Shown: positions 1-5,184 of the stretch, one piece after another
Layout of the letters: every line of letters starts with the position of its first letter
Numbering within the stretch: position 1 is the stretch's first letter
NCBI GenBank assembly: GCA_031082105.1
Contig: JAVHLO010000224.1
Span: forward strand, 825 to 6,008
Length of the DNA stretch: 5,184 nt
Source of the DNA: Planctomycetota bacterium
Lineage (GTDB): Bacteria; Planctomycetota; MHYJ01; JACQXL01; JAVHLO01
Direction: 5' to 3'
The notes under the pieces: model-generated
Database searches by the model: none
Told to the model about the DNA's origin: nothing
Seen by the model: only the letters and a program-made list of their open reading frames with translations
Program-made: the position numbers and the translations under genes

Positions 1-74
1 GTGATGTCAAGAAGAATCGCATCGTGACCGCGCGGCCGCTTCCGCCCCCGGGTAGGGCAGTGCACGCAGGCGGT

Positions 75-1418
75 TCAGCGCTTGAGTATCCACGCGGCGA
101 TGTCGCCGACCACTGCCGCGTCGACGTGGCCGGCCTTCGAATACTCGACAGGGGTGCACTTCCCCTCGCCGGCGATGAACAGGTGGTTCAGCGCCGGGTA
201 GAGTCTGAGCTCGACATCAGTGCGTCCTGCAAGGCTCTTCTTCCAGCAGGCGAAGTCGGCCGTCGTCACCTGGTAGTCACGCTCGCCCTGTAGAATGAGC
301 ATGGACAACTTGAGCCTTGCCGCGGTCTCTTCGGGCCTGTACCCGCGCAGCGAAAGCCAGTACTTCGGCGGCAACCGCAAAGGCAGGTCCGCCGCGGGGG
401 TTTCCGGAGAAAGGCCTGGGTCCTTGACTCTCGCCGCCTGTTTGCGCAGTTCTGCGATCTGTTGCTCTTCCGTCTTGGACAGCTCGCCGTCGAGGCCGAG
501 TATGTAGGCGGTCTGATCGAGCACGAGATCCTCGAGTGGCCGCGTGGGCCCCGCCATCAGGATAATGCCGGCGAGCGTGGGATCGCCTTCGGCGATGCGC
601 GGCGCAAGCATCGCGCCCAGACTGTGGCCGAGTAGGAATATCTGGCCTGCGTCGATCCCTTCCGTCTTGCGCAGCAAGGCCACCGCGGCCAGGGCATCGT
701 CCGTCACCTCCTCCTTCACGGTCGTCTCCGCCATGATCGTGAGGAACTTTTCGCCGTGCGCCTTTGTGCGCTTCTCGTACCTCAGAACGGCAATCCCCAG
801 CGTTGCAAGACCGAACGCGAGGTCGCGGAACGGCCTGTTCGGCCCGATCGTCTCATCGCGGTCGTGCGGACCGGAGCCGTGCACGAGGACAATGGCAGGA
901 TGCGGACTCCCCTCCTTGGGCATGGTCAATGTGCCGGGCAGCGCCCACTCGCCAGAGCCAACCGTCACCTCTTTCTCAGTGTAGCTCTCCGGCCGCGCAT
1001 AGTCCGGCGTCACGTACTGGGCTGTGTTCGCCACGGGCATGAAGAGAAGTCCGGCGATGTCGCGTTTCGCGTTGAAGACCACCCGCACGGAGAGGGGACA
1101 GTTCTTGAACTCACACACCACGGTCGCAACATCCGTCTCACCGGATTTCTCGATCCCCGTGTCGCCGATCTTGACCAGGGGACCAGCCATGCCAAGCAGC
1201 GACTTCCAGCCCTGTTGGAGTTGTTCGGCCGTCAAGAGGCCCTTCATGGTCGCGTCGAACCGCGCGGTGATTGCCGCGAACTCTTCCTTGACCAGCAGCT
1301 CGACGACACCGACCGCCTCCTTCTCCGGGTCGAACGGCGGCTGCGGCTGCTCCTGTTGCGCCGGCGCCGTGATGGCGCAGGCGAGAACAACGACGAATCC
1401 GGTCAATACATGGCGCAT
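75..1418 (-). CDS. Exported alpha/beta hydrolase with N-terminal DUF3887-like domain
   Basis: A 447-residue secreted hydrolase, probably an esterase or related acyl hydrolase; the substrate is unknown. Residues 1-20 form a signal peptide (MRH, a hydrophobic core, then an APA site before QQ), so it should act in the periplasm or outside the cell. Residues about 30-130 resemble DUF3887, a small domain often found before this type of hydrolase. The hydrolase domain follows from about 150: the oxyanion-region HGSG is at 180-183, the nucleophile elbow GHSLG at 264-268 (Ser266), the likely acid Asp381 in QGERD, and the likely base His412 in NHLF. Residues about 300-360 form a helical, charged insertion or lid. 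The ATG has a GGAGG six bases upstream, which supports this start. It lies 40 bp after the GTPase stop, so it is probably in the same transcript, although the functions are not obviously related. A lipoprotein reading of VLAC at 11-14 is possible but weaker. Confidence 0.9.
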   Translation of the reverse strand: MRHVLTGFVVVLACAITAPAQQEQPQPPFDPEKEAVGVVELLVKEEFAAITARFDATMKGLLTAEQLQQGWKSLLGMAGPLVKIGDTGIEKSGETDVATVVCEFKNCPLSVRVVFNAKRDIAGLLFMPVANTAQYVTPDYARPESYTEKEVTVGSGEWALPGTLTMPKEGSPHPAIVLVHGSGPHDRDETIGPNRPFRDLAFGLATLGIAVLRYEKRTKAHGEKFLTIMAETTVKEEVTDDALAAVALLRKTEGIDAGQIFLLGHSLGAMLAPRIAEGDPTLAGIILMAGPTRPLEDLVLDQTAYILGLDGELSKTEEQQIAELRKQAARVKDPGLSPETPAADLPLRLPPKYWLSLRGYRPEETAARLKLSMLILQGERDYQVTTADFACWKKSLAGRTDVELRLYPALNHLFIAGEGKCTPVEYSKAGHVDAAVVGDIAAWILKR

Positions 1419-1424
1419 AGCGAT

Positions 1425-1429
1425 CCTCC
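1425..1429 (-). promoter_or_regulatory. Ribosome binding site of the hydrolase gene
   Basis: The minus strand reads GGAGG, six bases before the ATG at 1418. It is the only strong Shine-Dalgarno sequence seen before any gene start in the window; neither coaX nor the GTPase has one. It supports the chosen start and suggests that the hydrolase is translated independently of the gene before it. Confidence 0.75.
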
Positions 1430-1458
1430 AGCAAATCGAATTTCGTGAATAACTCGGG

Positions 1459-2802
1459 TCAGTGAGCCTTTCCCAGGATCATTGACCGCGCCAGAACGAT
1501 GGCGCGTCGCAACTCAGGGCGCGTACCGCCTGCCTGAAGCCCCGCCGCCGCGGCCGCATCACGCGCGGCTTCTTCCAGGTGCAGCAGGATGCGCACCTGC
1601 CGGGCCGTGAACACGCCTGCTCCCGCGTCCGGTACGGGCGGCGACGCGGGCACGAGCGCGGTGACTATCGCGCTGCGGAGCTGGTCCAGGCCTTCGCCGG
1701 TCAGCGCGGATACCATCACTTGCGGCTGAGCCGGGTGCGGCAAGCGACTCTCAGCGATTACCTCGCGCTGTTGGGCATTCAGCAGGTCGATCTTGTTGAC
1801 AACTACGACGGAGCGCTTTGCATTGACGTGGCGCACAACTGACTGCGGCACGGTCGCGTCGGCATGTGCGGCGCACACGCGGGCATCGACAACGAAGAGA
1901 GACACTCGGGCCTTCCGTATCTGCTCGAGCGAGTCTGCCTCGGCCGCCCTGCGGATCGCATCATCCACGGGCGCGGCGCCTCGGCGGTCTTCGCCCATCG
2001 AAGCGACTCCGGCGGTATCGATCAGCATGAATGGAATCCCCTGGCGGGAGGCGATCTCTTGCACGTGGTCGCGGGTAGTGCCGGCCTCCGGGTCCACGAT
2101 GGCGCGCGGCACGGCCAGAAGGGCATTGAACAGCGACGACTTGCCGACGTTCGGCTCGCCCGCGATCACACACCGTGCCGGCTCTGCGAGGGCGAGACCG
2201 AGATCGGCAGTCGCGCGAAGCCGCGAGATGCTGCGTAAGATCGCGGCGCATCTGCGGGATACCGTTCGCCGGCTGGCACATCCGGCCGCAACCGAAGCGA
2301 GCTCCAGACGGCGCAGGATTCGATTGACCGCCGCGGAGAGAGCTCCCTTGAATTGTCGCATGAGAAACGATGCGGCACGGAAGGTGGTCGCCTCGTACAG
2401 CAGGTCGAGCGCCTCGACTTGTATCAGATCGAGTCTTCCGGACTTCAATGCGAGCAAGGCCGGCTCTCGGCGCCCGCGGAGGGGCACGCCGAGCCTGCGC
2501 AAGGCGTCCACGAGCCGCCCGACACACGCCGGGCCGCCGTGAATGTTTATTTCGACTGTGTCATGACCGGTGAATGACTTGCTTGCGGGGACGTGGGCGA
2601 CGATGGCCTGGTCTATGGGGCCGGCGTGCCCGACAAGGTCGACGAGTGCGATCCTGGGACACCGCGCGAAATTCCTGTCGGGGATGAGCTTCTTGACGCG
2701 GGACCAGCCGGCGGCTCCGACGACTTCGATGACGCTTATCGCGCCCCTGCCGGGCGCTGTCGTTTCTACGCAAAACGGAGCACGGCAGGCATCAGTGGCC
2801 AT
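1459..2802 (-). CDS. Divergent MnmE/TrmE-family GTPase lacking MnmE signature motifs
   Basis: A 447-residue cytoplasmic GTPase with MnmE architecture. The N-terminal domain (about 1-115) keeps APGRGAISVI and SFTGHDTVEINIHGGP. A helical domain surrounds a Ras-like G domain: G1 GEPNVGKSS at 215-223 (its Asn218 is the residue that binds K+ in MnmE), G2 GTTRD 241-245, G3 DTAG 262-265, G4 NKID 336-339, G5 SAL 365-367. MnmE with MnmG normally installs cmnm5/nm5-type modifications on wobble uridine. Here the PGEF-x-x-RAF region reads RREPALLAL, the EA-x-IDFP segment is missing, and the C-terminus is about 14 residues short of E. coli MnmE, ending in ILGKAH with no FCIGK cysteine. The ATG at 2802 gives a normal N-terminus and overlaps coaX by 11 nt; a TTG at 2820 would only add six unconserved residues. 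Family membership is certain; tRNA-modifying activity is doubtful, so no gene symbol is assigned. Confidence 0.88.
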   Translation of the reverse strand: MATDACRAPFCVETTAPGRGAISVIEVVGAAGWSRVKKLIPDRNFARCPRIALVDLVGHAGPIDQAIVAHVPASKSFTGHDTVEINIHGGPACVGRLVDALRRLGVPLRGRREPALLALKSGRLDLIQVEALDLLYEATTFRAASFLMRQFKGALSAAVNRILRRLELASVAAGCASRRTVSRRCAAILRSISRLRATADLGLALAEPARCVIAGEPNVGKSSLFNALLAVPRAIVDPEAGTTRDHVQEIASRQGIPFMLIDTAGVASMGEDRRGAAPVDDAIRRAAEADSLEQIRKARVSLFVVDARVCAAHADATVPQSVVRHVNAKRSVVVVNKIDLLNAQQREVIAESRLPHPAQPQVMVSALTGEGLDQLRSAIVTALVPASPPVPDAGAGVFTARQVRILLHLEEAARDAAAAAGLQAGGTRPELRRAIVLARSMILGKAH

Positions 2803-3598
2803 GGTGGTATGTCGCAACAATGCCCTCGAGCGTGAGAGACTGGACGACCATCACGCGGCGCCGAAGATGGCGCGCGAGAACGCGGATGTCGCCGCCGGTC
2901 CCGATGACGACGCATCTCGTGTGCAGCTCTGACTCGATGCGCTCAATGATCTCTTGAACGAGCCCGACGGTTCCCCAGAACAGGCCGGACTTCATCGCGG
3001 CAACGGTGTCGCGGCCAATGGCAGGAACGCGGCGAGTCGCGCGAATCTTCCCGGCACGGCGGGCACAGAGGCGGGGTTCATATATCCATCCGGCCGTCTC
3101 GACGAGAGGAAGCTGAGCGCAATACCGGTGCAGTCCCTCGGCGCCAAGTCGTATGCCGGGCGCTATGGCCCCGCCCAGGAATTCGCCGGCCTGCGATACC
3201 GCGTCAACCGTCACGGCGGATCCCGCATCCACCACGATGAAAGGCGGCCGCGCGTGCCGCAGCGCAGCAAAGCAGTCGAGCAATCGATCGGCGCCGACCT
3301 GGGAAGGGCGTCTGACTCGCACGGTGATCGGAACCCGAAGGTCCTTGCCGATGATGGCGACCTCGCCGAATCGCTCGTGTCTTGCCCAACCTGCAACGGC
3401 CCTGGTTGCCCGAGGGTTCACCGAGGCGACAAGGGCAGCCTGGTACCGCGCCGGACCGTTCCGCGGCCTGAGGGCGCGCCAGACGCGCGACATCTCCATG
3501 GCGGAGGCCGTGGGGATCTTGTCGCGGCACAGCAACCTTGACCCCTTGAAAATGCCGAGGTCGGTGTTCGTGTTCCCAATATCGATTGCCAGGAGCAT
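2792..3598 (-). CDS. coaX: Type III pantothenate kinase
   Basis: This 268-residue cytoplasmic enzyme phosphorylates pantothenate to 4'-phosphopantothenate, the first step of coenzyme A synthesis. The CoaX family belongs to the ASKHA superfamily, usually forms dimers and needs a monovalent cation. Its motifs appear in order: DIGNTNTDLG at 6-15 (phosphate 1), VGADRLLD at 101-108 with the likely catalytic Asp104, DAGSAVTVD at 124-132 (phosphate 2; the family more often has DAGTA), GGAIAPG at 142-148, PAIGRDTVAAMKSGLFWG at 192-209, and VIGTGGDI at 231-238 (adenosine region). The length is normal for the family. The start is the ATG directly before LLAIDIGNT; an in-frame ATG at 3604 adds only Met-Asn, and a TTG at 3631 would run into an upstream repeat. 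No Shine-Dalgarno sequence is visible for either ATG. The stop codon overlaps the start of the GTPase gene. Confidence 0.94.
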   Translation of the reverse strand: MLLAIDIGNTNTDLGIFKGSRLLCRDKIPTASAMEMSRVWRALRPRNGPARYQAALVASVNPRATRAVAGWARHERFGEVAIIGKDLRVPITVRVRRPSQVGADRLLDCFAALRHARPPFIVVDAGSAVTVDAVSQAGEFLGGAIAPGIRLGAEGLHRYCAQLPLVETAGWIYEPRLCARRAGKIRATRRVPAIGRDTVAAMKSGLFWGTVGLVQEIIERIESELHTRCVVIGTGGDIRVLARHLRRRVMVVQSLTLEGIVATYHHGH

Positions 3599-3615
3599 GT
3601 TCATGCAGCGCCGAA

Positions 3616-3642
3616 ACCGCAAAGGACGCAAAGCGCAGCCTC
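3616..3642. repeat. Short 9-nt-period repeat (CGCAAAG type) upstream of coaX
   Basis: Two adjacent 9-nt units, ACCGCAAAG and GACGCAAAG, share a CGCAAAG core, and a decayed third unit (CGCAGCCTC) follows. The array starts only 12 bp from the nearer coaX ATG at 3604, so it would lie in the mRNA leader or overlap the promoter. From memory, intergenic repeats of this CGCAAAG type recur in many environmental bacterial genomes; this is not verified here. Its role is unknown. Confidence 0.5.
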
Positions 3643-3676
3643 GCGTACGGGGTATTGTGACTCAATTCCTAGCACG

Positions 3677-3703
3677 AATCTGTGAAATCCGTGCAATCCA
3701 TGG
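3677..3703. repeat. Short 9-nt-period repeat (AATCYGTG type), three units
   Basis: Three consecutive 9-nt units are visible: AATCTGTGA, AATCCGTGC and AATCCATGG. Each adjacent pair matches at seven of nine positions. The array lies 43 bp from the CGCAAAG array in the same intergenic gap and has the same period. The sequence resembles the widespread AATCTGTG-type intergenic repeats recalled from other bacterial genomes. No open reading frame with any support crosses it. Confidence 0.55.
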
Positions 3704-3707
3704 ATTG
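3694..3707. promoter_or_regulatory. Perfect 14-bp palindrome, possible operator
   Basis: CAATCCATGGATTG reads identically on both strands. It begins at the last base of the second 9-nt unit and includes all of the third. It lies about 90 bp upstream of the coaX start, where a regulator could bind, but it may only be a by-product of the repeat. No convincing -35/-10 promoter pair was found beside it. Confidence 0.3.
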
Positions 3708-3773
3708 AAAGCCGCGGTCGCCAATAACGCCGGGCACGCAGTAGCGTGTTCGAGATCCTGCTGACACGGGAAA

Positions 3774-5184
3774 CTACGGCAACCGAATCCGGTCGTTGAG
3801 AAAGAGACGCCTTCCGCCCTCCTCGACCAGATGGACCGTCACTTCGCCCTGCGGGTCCGCCTGGCTGGAGACGGGCACCTTGGCCACACGGAACGACCTG
3901 GGAGCGAGGGACCGGACGGCGATCTCGCGCTCCGGCATCCCGGGAATCTGAACGTAAACCTTCGCATCGATGTGCCGTTCTCCGATGTTGTCGACCCGGA
4001 TCGACAGCGCGGTCACGTTGCCGGCGGGATCCTTGTCGAATTCGAGTGCGGTATCGATCTCCGACGCGACCGTGAGCTTGCGCACGACCCGGCCAACGTA
4101 CTTCGCGCCGCGAACGTACGCGCACAGATCTATCTCAATCTCTTTGTCGCCGAGCGTCTCGCGGAGCGGCATCGCGATCTCGGTGACCAACGTTGCCGTG
4201 TTGCCCGGGGCGAGCTGCACCACCGTCCGCATCGTGCGCGTTACCGACCACTCGGGCGGGAACATGATACGAATATCGAGAGTCTCCACCGTGCTGCCTG
4301 TGAACGTGTTGGTCACCTCGAGCTGAACTCGCTGCCGACCTTCAGCGCAGTTTATGGTCAGCGGGGCAAAGACGGTTGAAAGCTGCATCTGGAGGAACGA
4401 AGACTGCACTCCGAGGAGCACGCACGGGACGTCGGATACTTCCGCGTACCGCGTTCCGCCGTCTTCGCTGAGTTTCAACTCTGAGCCGTCGAGCTGCAGC
4501 ACGCGGACGTCGCCATCGAGCGAGACCGGGACCCGCAGCGGTGACGCGCCCGAGCCTTCCGCCTGCCAGAAGAGCACAGCACTCTCGGTGGCGCCGTGAA
4601 ACACCATGTGGGCAACCTCGCGGCCGAAGACGGGCCTCGCGTCATAGGTCTTGCCGCCGAGTATGCGGTTCATGACGAGCATCGCATAGAAGGCCGCGGT
4701 CGGGTGTCCGTATTCATCGACGAGGCCGACCACCTCGTTCTGCATGGGCGAGACAAAGACGCAGTCGACGCCGACCGCCCGGAGGGCGGCGAGCTGTTTT
4801 GCCAGACTGCCCACTTGTGCGCGGACCGCGGCCCACTTGTCCTTGTGCATCGGTATCGGCTGGAGTGACAGGCTTGGATATGTCTTTCCCGGGGCTGCCA
4901 GGAATGGGTTGAGCATGCTGATCAGGCCGGCCGGCGGCGTGGCGCCGGGTACCTGGACCACCCGGAATCCGAACGCCGAAGGCTGGTCGACGCGCGGCGC
5001 GGCGGCTTGCGACGTCGAGAGCACCGACCTGGGGACGCCGAGCTCGGGGAACCTTATGGCAGAGCGCACGGCATCGTCGAGCCGCTCCAGTATCTGGGGC
5101 GAAAGCGACTGAATATTGGAATCCGCCGCATGGGGCGCACCGAAGAGCCACTTGTTGACGTGGGTCTTGAGCCGTTCAAGCGTT
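3774..5184 (-). CDS. Glycoside-hydrolase-like protein, C-terminal part (5' end outside window)
   Basis: The reading frame is open to the right edge, so 469 C-terminal residues are visible and the true start lies beyond 5184. The GTG at 5069 is probably internal, because 38 uninterrupted codons precede it (they include KTHVNKWLFG). Residues about 75-180 look like the end of a TIM-barrel glycoside-hydrolase-like domain: a helix, then VDCVFVSPMQNEVVGLVDEY and GHPTAAFYAMLVMNRILGG, a common pattern after the catalytic region of such proteins. A small beta domain with AVLFWQAEG follows at about 200-255. Then come two immunoglobulin-like beta sandwiches: about 270-375 (with MFPPEWSVTRTM and LAPGNTATL, similar to NEW3-type domains) and about 375-460 (with SIRVDNIGERHIDAKVYVQI, CARDB-like). 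It is likely exported and carbohydrate-related, but the signal peptide and catalytic residues are not in view. The family assignment is inferred from pattern only. The TAG stop is followed by 169 bp before coaX. Confidence 0.75.
   Translation of the reverse strand, partial: TLERLKTHVNKWLFGAPHAADSNIQSLSPQILERLDDAVRSAIRFPELGVPRSVLSTSQAAAPRVDQPSAFGFRVVQVPGATPPAGLISMLNPFLAAPGKTYPSLSLQPIPMHKDKWAAVRAQVGSLAKQLAALRAVGVDCVFVSPMQNEVVGLVDEYGHPTAAFYAMLVMNRILGGKTYDARPVFGREVAHMVFHGATESAVLFWQAEGSGASPLRVPVSLDGDVRVLQLDGSELKLSEDGGTRYAEVSDVPCVLLGVQSSFLQMQLSTVFAPLTINCAEGRQRVQLEVTNTFTGSTVETLDIRIMFPPEWSVTRTMRTVVQLAPGNTATLVTEIAMPLRETLGDKEIEIDLCAYVRGAKYVGRVVRKLTVASEIDTALEFDKDPAGNVTALSIRVDNIGERHIDAKVYVQIPGMPEREIAVRSLAPRSFRVAKVPVSSQADPQGEVTVHLVEEGGRRLFLNDRIRLP

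Noticed and set aside
1..22. Possible start of a further minus-strand gene (ATG at 22, reading MRFFLTS)
   Set aside because: Only seven codons are visible and there is no ribosome binding site, so it cannot be supported.
32..39. Palindrome GCGGCCGC downstream of the hydrolase gene
   Set aside because: A short GC palindrome is expected by chance in such GC-rich DNA and lacks a T-run, so it is not called a terminator.
756..1448. Long plus-strand open frame of 230 codons opposite the hydrolase gene
   Set aside because: It is rich in Arg, His and Leu with no recognisable motif, and lies opposite a gene with a full catalytic triad and a ribosome binding site. It is a by-product of GC-rich codon use.
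1459..1480. C-terminal ILGK of the GTPase read as a variant of the MnmE CIGK motif
   Set aside because: It may be a remnant, but counting residues from the G5 motif puts it about 14 positions too early, and the cysteine is absent on either reading, so it does not restore the active site.
1793..2542. Plus-strand open frame of 249 codons opposite the GTPase gene
   Set aside because: Low-complexity Arg/Ser/Ala composition and no domain; the opposite strand carries all five G motifs in order.
3735..3748. Small hairpin (CACGC, 4-nt loop, GCGTG) just after the stop of the glycoside-hydrolase-like gene
   Set aside because: Five base pairs without a following T-run on the transcribed strand; too weak to call a terminator.
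3601..4125. Minus-strand open frame of 174 codons spanning the repeats and the end of the glycoside-hydrolase-like gene
   Set aside because: Arg-rich translation; its tail ALCVLCGFGA is just the CGCAAAG repeat read as protein. It overlaps a better supported gene in another frame.
5067..5069. GTG as the start codon of the glycoside-hydrolase-like gene
   Set aside because: The same frame continues open through 38 more codons to the edge of the window with protein-like composition, and the visible part starts mid-domain.

Overview
The window is GC-rich bacterial DNA in which every supportable gene lies on the minus strand. In transcription order (right to left) these are: the 3' part of a large glycoside-hydrolase-like protein (3774 to beyond 5184), an intergenic stretch of about 170 bp with short-period repeats, a type III pantothenate kinase (coaX), a divergent MnmE/TrmE-family GTPase overlapping the end of coaX, and an exported alpha/beta hydrolase. 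The sequence does not fix the organism. A long glycoside-hydrolase-like protein with beta-sandwich tails, coaX, a degenerate MnmE and mostly absent Shine-Dalgarno sequences would suit the Planctomycetota or a neighbouring lineage such as Hydrogenedentota or Verrucomicrobiota. That is a low-confidence inference.

Region by region: positions 1-74 lie downstream of the hydrolase and show no clear gene or terminator. Positions 75-1418 encode the hydrolase, with a signal peptide, a DUF3887-like N-terminal domain, and a Ser/Asp/His lipase-esterase-type fold. It starts 40 bp after the GTPase stop behind a good ribosome binding site. Positions 1459-2802 encode the GTPase; its start codon lies inside the last codons of coaX (11-nt overlap), so the two are probably translationally coupled. 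Positions 2792-3598 encode coaX with the full set of family motifs. Positions 3605-3773 hold two arrays of 9-nt units and a perfect 14-bp palindrome, and any promoter for coaX-GTPase-hydrolase should lie there. The leftmost-transcribed gene runs off the right edge of the window.

CoaX makes 4'-phosphopantothenate for coenzyme A synthesis in the cytoplasm. A standard MnmE works with MnmG to modify the wobble uridine of certain tRNAs. The copy here keeps the complete GTPase core but has lost three MnmE signatures: the PGEF-x-x-RAF motif, the EA-x-IDFP motif, and the C-terminal FCIGK motif with its essential cysteine. It may therefore be a repurposed MnmE-like GTPase, and this is the most interesting observation in the window. 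No mobile element, CRISPR array, tRNA or rRNA was seen.
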